From Paralithodes platypus (Eukaryota > Arthropoda > Malacostraca > Decapoda > Lithodidae): 64,000 nucleotides of DNA. Below, piece by piece: positions 12,372 through 22,355 of this stretch. The stretch spans positions 15,127,297 to 15,191,296 of the forward strand of contig CM064560.1 of the NCBI GenBank assembly GCA_032716605.1, read 5' to 3'. How positions within the stretch are numbered: the stretch's first letter is position 1; each line of letters opens with the position of its first letter. Made by a program: the position numbers and the translations under genes. The notes under the pieces are model-generated. The model was not told the origin of the DNA and did no database searches. It saw nothing but the letters and a program-made list of their open reading frames with translations.

Positions 12372-12721
12372 AGGTGGGGGCTCATGGGTTGAGATAAACA
12401 TGGAATGATAATCGCCAAGCTGTACATAAGTATCTTGCAAAATGCAATGGCACTGAAATAATTATTAACAATGGTATAAAGGATTTTGTGGATCGTCTAT
12501 ACCGGTCCTGTGACGTCACAAGAGTGTAAGTCCACCATCCAGTCAAGGCTAAGGATACTGGTGTGACGCCACTATGACGTCACAGGCCCGGTATAGACGA
12601 TCCGCAAAATCCTTTATACCATTGTTAATAATTATTTCAGTGACATTGCATTTTACAAGATAATTATATGCAGTTTGGAGATTATTTTTCCATGTTTACC
12701 TCAACCCATTAACTCCCACCT
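12372..12721. mobile_element. Foldback MITE inserted at TTAA
   Basis: Two arms of about 150 bp are reverse complements of each other at roughly 90% identity by eye around a short loop, so the whole element is a hairpin. TTAA sits on both sides (12,368-12,371 and 12,722-12,725). Removing the element and one TTAA restores the alignment to DIRS copy 1, so this is a real target-site duplication. TTAA points to piggyBac or Kolobok type transposases. The centre contains GTGACGTCAC, a CRE-like palindrome. There is no coding capacity. Confidence 0.82.
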
Positions 12722-12725
12722 TTAA

Positions 12726-13520
12726 GGGTATACTTGGTCAAGAAGCTGCCGGACGATGTAGGTCGCCGAGCAACTCTTTCCCCTGTATTGACTGCCTCAT
12801 TACTAAATTCAGACACATAGAGTGCAGTATTTAACATGGTAGACATTTTACGGCAGAGTACCTCCCAGCCGCGGAAGGAGTCGTTTAAGAAACCTTACTC
12901 TAAACCAAAAGGCGGGAATAAGCCTCAGACTCCTAATACCAAACTGTCCTTTCGAGACTCTAGAGCTCCCCAACAGCAGGAAGGTACTCCGCACAAGCAC
13001 AGACAGGGTAAACAGTCAGGCAAGTGGGAAAATAAAGGTAAGTCTCACAACAAGCCTAACCAGGGATCGACGTCTGCCAAACCTAGCCAGCCGTCTCGTC
13101 CCACTACACCACCACCAACAAAACTAGTCAGTCACACTCCCTCTCTCTCTCTCCCGGGGCCTATCGCAGGCGAGTTGGATCCGAGAGCGGTTCCGCCGAA
13201 CGGACCCAGTACAGAAACTGGGTCATTCCAGGCATGCCGCAGGGTCTGGCCCCGGCAAATTTGGGCCCGGACAGTGGTAAGCAAGGACATCACTTGGCGG
13301 TGGCTCCGGCAACCTTGTTTACGTCAAACTCGAGAGTTCAATCAAGTTTCTTTAGAGGTGGAGTCACTAGTCCAGGAGATGATTACCAAGCATGTCATTG
13401 TCCCAGTAGATCCAACTTGCCATGTTTTCACCTCCAGACTTTTTCTTGTGCCAAAGAGGGACAGTGTGCAGATGGGACCAGTAGTAGATCTCTCACATCT
13501 GAACACCCATATTCACAATT
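12726..13520 (+). pseudogene. DIRS gag C-terminus joined to RT N-terminus
   Basis: The frame begins as VYLVKKLPDD, matching the gag tail of copy 1. It has an in-frame TAG at 12,818-12,820 where copy 1 has TGG, then continues through a basic Lys/Gln/Pro-rich segment (KKPYSKPKGGNKPQ) directly into the RT fingers (LFLVPKRDSVQMGP). In this copy gag and RT share one frame, which argues that the natural product is a gag-RT fusion or readthrough. Coding breaks at 13,520 because of the inserted DNA element, and RT resumes at 14,713. Confidence 0.72.
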
Positions 13521-14712
13521 ACTGTAGACGCGCCACGGACAAGCTTCTTGGGGTGACCACCAGATGGAGAATGGTCGCTTTGGGGACGAACCACAATATT
13601 TTTTAGGTCAAAAAGAAATATACCAAGATTATGCGTTATATAATATTAGCAGCCATTAGTATGATTTTTGAAGCAGTTTTCGTGTGTTTAAATTGTAGCA
13701 TATTCGCTTTTTGTAATTATAAAACTAGATTTCTCTGAATGTCTCGAACCTTTGTACAAAATATATTATCGCTTCAGTTCCTCTATTCAGAGGTTTAGGA
13801 AGTAAATAATTCATCCAATGTAAGTTTCTTAGAAGTGTTTGACAAGCGCTTAAACCTCACGTAGAATAGAATATTATAATAGTCCATAAAATAAGACGGG
13901 CTTTACCAATTATTAGTCTTGAGCGTGGTCTCGGGCAAGTCGAGCTTATCAATTTTGCTGCCTGTACGGTACGAAAATCTCTATCCGTAAACAGGTCTCC
14001 TCGCCGTTCTAGGATTTCGCCATTCCTTTACTCTTTATTACTATATCACGAAAAGCATGATTATATTTTCATATAAGTATACTCTATTAAGTGATGCAAT
14101 GTATTATCATAATATGATACATTTTTACAAGTAATCAACAGAAGTTCTGGAAAATTAAGTAAGCTGTCGATATAGTTTTTGGAAACGAAAAGGACAATGG
14201 GTTGCTCGCGCGTGTGAGTGTGAGGGGTGGGGGAGAGTGTGTATCCTATGTCGGCAGTGATGACTTATGGGGTCCTGCCACATCCTCATATAAATACGCG
14301 TCCATACGTTTAGTGAGTTTTAACGATAGTTAAACTTACTGACAGTAGCTTATTCCACTGTAAACAATTCTACTATAACATGTGTTTACTATATATACTA
14401 TTTCTATAAGGATTTGTTGGTGCTTAGCAAGTTAACATTCATACTTTGCAAGCATTTTGTGGATTCTCATATATTTATTTTTTTCGCCATGTGTAATGAT
14501 TATAGGGTTATAGTTGATACATATATTAATTGTGTGTGCACAAATAGATATGTTATTACCAAAAAAATACCATTTGTGAATGGAGTGTCTTTTAAACGAA
14601 GCTTATTATATTGTTGAGTTACCAAGTAAATTACCACTTGTCCTCGGGTCCTGCGGCAATGCGACAATTTTCCGACGGTGGTCACCACAAGAAGCTTGTG
14701 CGTGGCGCGTCT
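13521..14712. mobile_element. TIR DNA transposon nested in the DIRS RT
   Basis: The ends are inverted copies: AGACGCGCCACG followed by ACAAGCTTCTTG and GGTGACCACC at the left, with the reverse complement at 14,675-14,712. Left and right termini differ by a few bases (ACTGT extra at the left). AATT flanks both sides (13,517-13,520 and 14,713-14,716), and joining them restores the RT reading seen in copy 1 (HN then SPF). The interior is AT-rich without transposase, so it is non-autonomous. The superfamily is not assigned. Confidence 0.82.
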
Positions 14713-15245
14713 AATTCACCCTTCAGGATGCGCATAGTGAATCAGATCAGGCTTACACTTCCGCCGCAAGGTTGGATGTGCTCTCTAGACCTGAAAGATG
14801 CCTATTGGCATGTCCCCATAAACAAGAGGTTCCAAAAATTCCTCACCTTGAGGATCAGACAGGAGACTTACGTCTTTCAGAGATTACCCTTCGGGTTGAA
14901 CATGGCACCAAGAATTTTCACAAAATTAGTCCGGCACGCCCTTATGCCTCTACTAGCTCAAGGGATCAAAGTGATGTGGTATCTGGATGACTGGCTGGTG
15001 GTGGCAGAGTCAGAGAGTTTATGTCAAATCCATGTAAACAAAGTGATAAATCATGTACGGACCCTAGGGTTCAAGGTCAACTTGGCAAAGTCTCTCCTTG
15101 TCCCCACACGGGAAATCCAATGGATAGGGCTGGTGTGGGACACGGCCAATCTGACTCTTACTCAGAGTGTGGACAATCGCAACAGGTTTCGCAGGAAACT
15201 GTTTCGCTTTCTCCACAGTCTGAATACGACGAGAACGACATGGGG
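14713..15245 (+). pseudogene. DIRS reverse transcriptase, palm and thumb (copy 2)
   Basis: The frame resumes with SPFRM and shows SLDLKDAYWHVPI, LPFGLNMAPRIF and the active-site YLDDWLVVAES with both Asp residues present. A frameshift near 15,240 moves coding into the next register (about 15,239-15,603), where the thumb continues (SLNWIQL). With the upstream half at 12.8-13.5 kb this makes a nearly complete RT sequence split by a transposon. Copy 1 carries the same domain with a mutated active site. Confidence 0.85.
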
Positions 15246-15992
15246 GAGTCCTTGGTCGGTTCTCTCAATTGGATCCAATTAACTGAAAAGTTGGGCCGAC
15301 TGAAAGTAAAGAGATTAATCTTGGAAGTAAACAAATTCTTCCCGCTTTTGCCGACGGGAAGATTATGGACCATTCCTCCATTAATTCACAACTTACTGTC
15401 GGTCTGGGCAAAGAAGGAGACATTGCACTCGATCATGACATGGGTTTCTCCTCCGCCTACGGTATGGGTAGACATAGATGCTTCAGGGACAATAGGCTGG
15501 GGGTATCAGTCAAGCCTAGGCCACCAGGGGCAAGGGCTTTGGTCCCAAGACATGAACTTTCATATAAACCAACAAGAACTCTTAGTCCCACTGTTTTTCC
15601 TCTAAACTCATGAATCTTCATTACAAGGGAAGTCAATTGCGTTTCGAATGGACAACTTGAATGCGGTACACTGCATTCAAAAGCAAGGGTCAACCAGGTC
15701 TCAAAGGTTGCTGGAATTGTCAGAACAGATTTTTGCTCTAGCCGAATCGCTGAGCATCCATCTGCATGCATCTTATCTCCCGGGCGTAGCGAACATCTGG
15801 GCAGACGCCTTGTCCCGGAGACAGAGCACCTCAGTAGAATGGGCAATCAGACAAAACATCTTCAACAAGATGATTGCAGAACCATACCATCCACAAGTGG
15901 ATCTATTTGCGTCAGAGAGCAACTACAGACTCCCTCTCTACCTAACCCGCCGGGAAGTGACTTCGGCGGGGGGGGCCCCGACGCATTATTAG
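15239..15992 (+). pseudogene. DIRS RNase H and linker (copy 2)
   Basis: The frame holds the RNase H signature VWVDIDASGTIGWGYQ, an in-frame TAA at 15,603-15,605 (CAA in copy 1), and then MDNLNAVHCIQ and ASYLPGVANIWADALSR, which fit the later RNase H motifs. It goes on to PQVDLFASESNYRLPLY, a motif common in DIRS elements between RNase H and the following domain. A run of G near 15,968 shifts the frame. RNase H would remove RNA from the RNA:DNA hybrid. Confidence 0.8.
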
Positions 15993-16262
15993 AGGACTGG
16001 AACAAGTGGACTTCCATCTATCTTTTCCCGCCTCCAGACGCTTCACTCATGTGTCAGGTAGTTCACAAACTATGGGGTTACCGAGGCATAGTCTCGATGA
16101 TCGCGCCACTATGGCCGGCTCAGACGTGGTACCACCAATTAAAGACATGGTGCGAGAACCCAGTATTACTACCGGTCTCGTCCTTCCACTTAGAGACAAT
16201 ACCAATCCCATTGGAAAACGTTCACAACCTGGATAGTCGAGACAGCTCAAACAGACGCTTCA
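15955..16262 (+). pseudogene. DIRS post-RNase H domain (methyltransferase-like region), partial
   Basis: This register reads DALLEDWNKWTSIYLFPP and IAPLWPAQTWYHQL. Blocks of this kind occur in DIRS1-group elements just downstream of RNase H, in the region often annotated as a DAM-like methyltransferase. I see no clear S-adenosylmethionine-binding motif, so catalytic activity is doubtful. It follows the G-run frameshift and runs into the recombinase frame. Confidence 0.6.
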
Positions 16263-17028
16263 GTGGCTCTTATTTTTAAATACTTAGATTATTTGTTTGA
16301 ACATAAACGCTTCTCAGTGGTTACACTAAAGAATCACTTGTCAGCCATTAGAACCCCCTTTTTTCGACCTCACAGGTCTATCCATACTGCAGGCAGAGGA
16401 AAAGGGCTTCATGAGGGCATGTTTCAAGCTTCGCCCACCACCACGCCAGCTCATGCCTACCTGGTCGCTAGACAAAGCCTTGTCGTTGCTCCACTCACGC
16501 AAATATAACCATGCGCCAGACTTTGATTCAGTATTAAAGAAGGCGGTATTCCTTATGGCTCTAGCGACAGGAAACAGAGGATCTGAGCTGGCGGCGATGA
16601 GCAACGAACCCAACTGCCTCAGGTTTGGGAGACTGAACGAACATGTACAAATCGCTCTGTCCCCCACGTTCATTGCAAAGAATGAACATTGTGATCATGT
16701 ATTCTCAGAGTTCACTGTCCCGGCGCTAAAACGCAGGCACACTCATCATCTTTTATGCCCTGTGCAGGCTTTACTTAAGTTTATAAGGGTAGCACAACCT
16801 CAACAACCAAGCTTCCTATGGGTCAACCGAATCACGAGATGGAAATTGGCTTCTTTACTCGTAGATGTTATCAGGGAAAGTAATCCCGGCGTACTGGGTA
16901 GGGCCCATGATATAAGAAAATTTTCCGTGTCTCTTAAATTCATGCAAAATTATTCAGTTGACGACATAGCTGTGGGCGAAGCTGTGGGCGTCCAACAATA
17001 CTTTCTTGACGCGATACCTGTCGGTGGC
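16215..17028 (+). pseudogene. DIRS tyrosine recombinase, frameshifted
   Basis: The N-terminal helix-rich domain (SVVTLKNHLSAIR) lies in one frame up to a C/T run near 16,360. The catalytic domain then continues from about 16,370 in another frame. Catalytic residues are visible: Arg in ATGNRGSELAAM, His-x-x-Arg in AHDIRKFS, and the nucleophile Tyr in NTFLTRYL (codon 17,015-17,017). That last block is reached only after another shift in a duplicated GCTGTGGGCG stretch near 16,975. Recombinases of this family integrate circular DNA without making target-site duplications. The gene is cut at 17,028. Confidence 0.82.
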
Positions 17029-17190
17029 CAGGGGTGGATTTACATATTATGGGGCCCTAGGCACTGGGGTTATGCGGGGCCGCTGTAAATGGGTTGGTGG
17101 GGGGCGAGCGAAGCGAGCCCCTACAGCTGGGGGTTTGGGGGCGCGCTGTAAGCCCCCCCAAGAAAATTTTTGGAAAATTGAGTACTTATA
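17029..17190 (+). mobile_element. hAT-like transposon terminus
   Basis: The sequence starts CAGGGGTGGATTTACA, followed by GGGGCCCTAGGCAC, resembling the 5' ends of many invertebrate hAT elements. It interrupts the DIRS recombinase. The 8 bp just before it (17,021-17,028) would be the expected target duplication, but I found no matching 3' end (CCACCCCTG) downstream. It may therefore be a truncated element. A G-rich palindrome (GGGCGAGCGAAGCGAGCCC) lies near 17,102. Confidence 0.45.
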
Positions 17191-17990
17191 GGGGCATTTT
17201 GAGGCCTATGGAGGGAGTGAAATCCTGTACCGGTAATTTATAGTGGTTTTAATATGACCATAGTGTTTCTCACTCATGATAGTCAAAGTATTATTTGACA
17301 CAACATGAGCGACTGAGCCTATTTGTGCTAATTCAATATACATTTGAATAATTTTGTCAATAGCCTAGTGATCACGTTATTTTGCTTAGCTTTTTAACTA
17401 GTAAATTACAATAGAAGGTGCATATAGATATACAAAATTATCCATAGATCTATGAACAACAACGATAACACTGACAATATTGATTGAGCCAGTCTGCTTT
17501 GATAAAAATATAAACAAAATCACATTTTGCAGGTTTTGCTGTATGTAGCTAGGCTATATGAATGGATCAGTTGTTGGTTTTGCCGAATGAGGCTTTGAAC
17601 TTCTATGAAATATAGAAAATAATTAATATTTTACTTTGAAAAAGTTTTCAATGTGAAAATTGTCATTGACATTGTGTCATAGAAATTAGAACGAGTTGTT
17701 GAAAATGAAGGCATGATCGCATTGCCAATTATATTTATCTTTAGACAAGCATGATAAAACCACCTTTAAATTGTAAACTACTGTCCAAGACTACAAACTA
17801 TAATTGTAACTTATAACCTCTCTACTTAGCCTAATCCAAGACGGTATTGTAAGTGATTGAAAAATGGGCTGGACAAAATTAGTTTTCATAACAAATAGTA
17901 TACTAGATTATATAGATAAAATATATATTGACATATAGGCTATTATACATTTGTAATATATTAAAATCGTCTTAAAGAAGCCAGATTTTG
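17191..17990. other. AT-rich noncoding interval
   Basis: No open frame or recognised repeat. It may be the interior of the hAT-like element. It ends where Ty3/gypsy coding becomes recognisable at about 17,998. Confidence 0.4.
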
Positions 17991-18000
17991 TTTAAAAGGA

Positions 18001-21000
18001 TGGCACTGGTACTGTTTCGACTGCCTGAGAGAGAATTGTAGACGTGGGAGACCTGACTGCCCAGGGCGAGAGGGTAGAGCAACAAGGTGACTCGGGACCT
18101 CGAACAAATCTCCAACCATTTTCCTCGTAGTAAACCAGAGATCGTGTCGCGCCATGGTAGATACCGGTAGTGAGCTTACGCTCGTTAAGCAGTCCTTGGT
18201 GATTGATTTAGGGCTTCCTATCTCTCTCAGCAAGAATATTCCCGCCCTCTTTGGCATTACCGGTACCTCCCTAAGGATTTTGGGCACGGTCTCCCTGGCG
18301 GTATGCGTAGGAATGTCCCAGACAATACAGCACCTGGCGGTGGTGATCCCAGACGACTATATGGACACTGACCTGCTTCTTGGGGTCGACCTTTTGGGTC
18401 GCTACCCTATGTTATGGAATCATCCACGTCAGACGCTACGTTGGGGGGATGTTACCTACGACATCCATCATGTTACTACAGGGAAAAGAAAAGCGAGATC
18501 TGTTCGCCGAGTCAAGGCTACACTCACTGAGGAGAAGCCCCAGAAAGAAAATTGCATTCGGCTCCCCCGTCGAATGGTGATAGGTCCTTACCAGACTGTT
18601 ATGCTCCCTGTTATTGTTGGTGAGGACATAAATAGCATTCTTGAAATTCAGCCCCGGAACCCTGCTCTTCAACAAGAACTTCCAATATGTGTGCGAGTTA
18701 CTACTGAGGCCGAAGTCTTTCTCCCTTTCGCAAATCCTTCCCGTGGAAGAGTGGTCCTGAAGCCTGGCACCCTCCTAGCCACATACAAGAAACTGGCAGA
18801 GAGTCAGATTCACGATGTACCCCAGTGCATGAAGACCAAAGTAAGTAATGCTATGCTACCTGACATGGATCAGCCCTCCTCCTCGGGGACCCGAGAGGAA
18901 AAGTTACAGTCTTTGATTGACAAGTGTCAATGGGACCACTTGGAGGATGGTCAGAAGGGTCAGCTGGGACATGTTCTCAAGGAGCATAATTCGGTTTTCA
19001 TCTTGAGTGAACACGAATTAGGCACTATGAATGTTCCCCCGGCCCATATTCATGTTTCAGACCCTACACCTACGAGAAGCCCTTTGTATAGAACCCCGGA
19101 GAAAGCAAAGCCGATTCTCGCACAAATGTTGAACGACATGTTGAAGAAGGATATCATCGAGCCTTCAACAGCGGCCTGGTTGAGCCCTATAGTCTTAGTT
19201 GCTAAACCTGATGGCACCAAGCGCATGTGTTTGGATTATCGTCAGGTCAATACGAGACTACAGGCCGACATCCAGCCACTGCCCAGGTTAGATGAGTTAG
19301 TGGAATTGACTACTGGACACAAGTATTATGCTATGCTGGATCTCAAGGACGCATACTACCAGATTCCCCTTGATGATGAGAGCCGAGATCTGACGACTTT
19401 CAGCGATGGAGTAGCGTTATATCGTTTCAAGCGGCTACCTTTTGGGCTCAGTTGTAGCCCGGCCATATTCACTCGGCAGATGGGTTCTGTCCTGGCTCCC
19501 TTGGCAAAGGAAGGCGGGGTCAGAAACTATCTGGATGATGTGCTGCTATGGGCATCTAGTTTTGAGGAGCTCCTGACTCGTCTATCTACTCTTTTCAGTC
19601 ACTTTGCCAAGATGGGCCTGAAACTGAATCTCACTAAGTGCCCATTTGCGCACCCTGAGGTAAAATTTCTGGGCCACCTCATTTCTGAACAAGGGTGTAG
19701 ACCAGATCCGGAGAACGTCGAAGCTGTGATCAACATGAAGTCCCCCTCGAACGTCAAGGAAATACGGCGATTTTTGGGTATGGCCGGTTTTTACAGGAAG
19801 TGCATTCCTCAATTTGCCAAATTTGCAGCTCCCTTAACTGAGTTAACCAAGAAGTATGCCCAGTTTGAATGGTCCTCGGAGTGTGAAGAGGCGTTCCAAA
19901 AGCTGAAGACCTTGTTAGTTAGTGCACCTGTTCTAGTGAAGGCGGACATGCACCGCAAGTTCCTTCTGCATACAGATGCTTCTGGTACTCATGTGGGCGC
20001 AGCGTTGATGCAACCTCAGTCAGACGGCACCTTGGGGCCCGTGGGGTATTTTAGTAAGAAGTTGAAGCCCGCTGAAACTCGCTACTCCACCACTGATCGT
20101 GAAGCTTTAGCCGTAGTATTAGCATGTAGACAGTTTCACCACTACTTGTGGGGAGTCCGTTTCAACCTCATGACGGATCATCAGCCATTGGTGTCAGCCT
20201 TTACGAAGAAGACTAAGTCGGCTCGCATGAGTCGGTGGAGTCTAGAGATGAGAGAGTATAGGTTTGACATCAGTTACAAGCCGGGTCCTAAGAATTATGT
20301 TGCCGACCAGTTAAGTCGACCTGTGAGAGCAGTGAGGTGGGAACAGGATCAGAAATGGTTAGGTAAGACCAGCGCCGAGATGAGGGAGTTGCAGTGTCAG
20401 GAGGCCCGATGGAAGGATCTCATAGTTTTCCTCGAAGGTGGGGCCTTACCTAAGCATCGCTATCCTCGAGCCACGCTCGATCAGTTTGTAGTGGACCAAG
20501 GAGTTCTTTATTTTGTAGTGGCTAAGTCGGACGGAAGTCTGCATTACCTTCTAGTTGTGCCGAGTGAGCTGAAGAAAGCTGCGTTGAATCTGGCACATGA
20601 CCAAGAGTCTGGTCATCTGGGTAGATTTAAGAGTATCATGAAGGCCGAGTCGCTGTTTTACTGGCCTAATTTACGTAGTGATGTAAGTACTTATGTTAGG
20701 GAGTGTTCGGTCTGTCAGCAGTATAAGGGCACCCAAGGACTCCAGCAGCGCTGGCAGGAATTGCCACCCGTTAAGCAACCTTTGGAGAGAGTCAGTGTTG
20801 ATCTTACGGATATGACGGCAGGAGCCTAGGGGTATCGTTACATTCTGACAGTAACCGATCACTACAGTAGATTTGTAAGGTTCTATAAGTTAAGGTCCAA
20901 GGTCTCGGCGGAGGTCTGTGGGAAGTTCCGAGAGTACTTATGCGATTTCGGGTCGCCTCAGACCCTCCTCTCTGATAATGGTGGAGAGTTTACCTCGCAA

Positions 21001-21702
21001 CAGTTCCGAGATTTATGCACTTCATTTAATATTAAGTTGGGATATGTGACTCCTTATCACCCGCGTGGGAACAGTGTGACCGAACGGATGCATCGGACAT
21101 TAAAGACGGTCTTAGCAACCTTGTGTAAAGGGCACCCCTTAAGGTGGCCCCAGTATGTAGGCGAGTGTCAACGCGTTTTGAACTGTGCAGTGCATGTGAC
21201 GCTAGGGGAACAACCTCATTTTGCATTCTTTGGTCGTTACGCTCCCAGACAATTAGGTGCAGCGTTACCATCAATAGAAAATGAGGAACGCCAAGAGGCT
21301 ATGTCCGTCGCGAAAGAGGTCCTGGAACAGACCTCACTGACCATGGCCAGGAAGTTTAGAGACGTGGCTAATCGGAACCGCCGGAATGAAAAGGTCAATG
21401 TGGACGACATGGTATGGATCAGGAACGAGAATCCACTACCCGGGACTAGCCAAAAGTTGAACGCAAAGTGGGTGGGTCCCTTTAGAGTTACGGAAGTAGT
21501 CCGAGACGGGGCTGCGTATAAGCTAGTAAATCCCTATACGGGTGTGTTTATGAAAAGGGCCGCTGAGAAAGTGAAACCGTTCGTGGGTGAGGAGTATTGG
21601 CAGGTAGAGCAAGTTGAAATGCCAGTTGAGGAAGACTATCAACCTGAGATTTTAGCACCCAGAGCCCGTCAGCCGGCCCGGCGTTATATAGAATCTTATT
21701 AG
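18001..21702 (+). pseudogene. pol: Ty3/gypsy pol: protease, RT, RNase H, integrase; two in-frame stops
   Basis: One frame covers the whole stretch, with TGA at 18,088-18,090 and TAG at 20,827-20,829. Domains in order: zinc-knuckle-like CFDC...C...C before 18,060; aspartic protease DTGSELT (18,157) with LLLGVDLL; RT with LDLKDAYYQIPL, LPFGLSCSPAIF and YLDDVLLW; RNase H with HTDASG and DREALAVV; integrase HHCC finger (H...H...CSVCQQY) and core residues D (VDLTDM), D (SDNGGEF) and E (NSVTERMHR). A GPF module (WVGPFRV) completes the C-terminus. The TAG lies just after the first catalytic Asp of integrase. All catalytic residues that I can see are intact. Order PR-RT-RH-IN is standard for Ty3. Confidence 0.92.
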
Positions 21703-22355
21703 AGTGTACAGTAGAGTCCCTGTTGTGGTCGTCTTGTTGTGTACTCCCCTGTGGCCCCCGCATGGTTAATTAATCTTTCTGGTCAAACCCCCGTGCAGCG
21801 AAACTTTAAGAGACGTAGGTGCCTAGGTTATGTAGAACGTCATACAGGTGATTGGGACTGGGGTGGTGGCGTTCCCATCAGGATGTGCTGTTGGCTCTGA
21901 GTATCTTTATGGTTGACTGGGGTTATACTCCTTTCGTCCCGAGGCTCAGCCAGCGCACAGAGTGTGAAGGGACTCCCACGATACGGGCGTCCACGCTGCT
22001 CTCTAGTCTGGTCTCCTGGGGTTTTCCAAGCAATAAAGGGGTGGAGAGAGGCTGTCTCTACGGGGACAAGATAGTGCCTGGTTGGCACTCTCCTGAAAAG
22101 GAGGAACACTTTATAGAGTGGTATAGTGATTTGTTGATGAAGGAAGGGACGCCCCACAGGCAGAGTACAGTACAGTAATGATGTGTCAGATTCTAAGACG
22201 TTGGGTATAGACTGCGAGCTCTGGGCATGGTAAGATGCCAGGCGGATCAGAAATTCTGCTGTAATAAGTTAAGGCTGGATTAATTGGTAACTGTATAATG
22301 TTTATGTTGATGAAAGAGTGAATGAGGTAAAAAGTCTTCAAAGAAAAGGTAGAGC
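21703..22355 (+). other. Region between pol and the probable 3' LTR
   Basis: It contains an open frame of 108 codons (21,852-22,178) without a signal peptide, membrane segment or envelope motif that I can see. It could be 3' untranslated sequence or a remnant of an accessory ORF. The purine-rich AAAGAAAAGGTAGAG near 22,340 is a candidate polypurine tract for plus-strand priming. Confidence 0.4.

Larger units (their letters stand above)
12331..17028 (+). mobile_element. DIRS-like retrotransposon, copy 2 (5'-truncated, nested insertions)
   Basis: On the plus strand this copy carries the C-terminal part of gag, RT, RNase H, the DIRS-type domain after RNase H and a tyrosine recombinase, in that order. 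It starts abruptly at about 12,331, where it aligns with copy 1 near 2045 on its minus strand. Two DNA elements interrupt it (12,372-12,721 and 13,521-14,712), and it is cut at 17,028 by a hAT-like terminus. Its RT active site is intact (YLDDW), unlike copy 1, but it carries several frameshifts and stops. Confidence 0.88.
17998..22355 (+). mobile_element. Ty3/gypsy LTR retrotransposon, copy A (internal region, 5'-truncated)
   Basis: It begins in the last part of gag (a Cys-rich zinc-knuckle-like stretch near 18,010) and continues through protease, RT, RNase H and integrase to 21,702. An extra noncoding or weakly coding stretch follows to a purine-rich tract (about 22,340-22,354) before a probable LTR start TGTGTAACGG at 22,356. 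Most of gag and the 5' LTR are missing. It is among the least decayed elements in the window. Confidence 0.85.

Noticed and set aside
17029..17990. Complete hAT transposon
   Set aside because: Only a left-end-like terminus is seen; no transposase and no matching right end.
21852..22178. Possible env-like ORF after gypsy pol
   Set aside because: No signal peptide, transmembrane helix or cleavage motif; only 108 codons.
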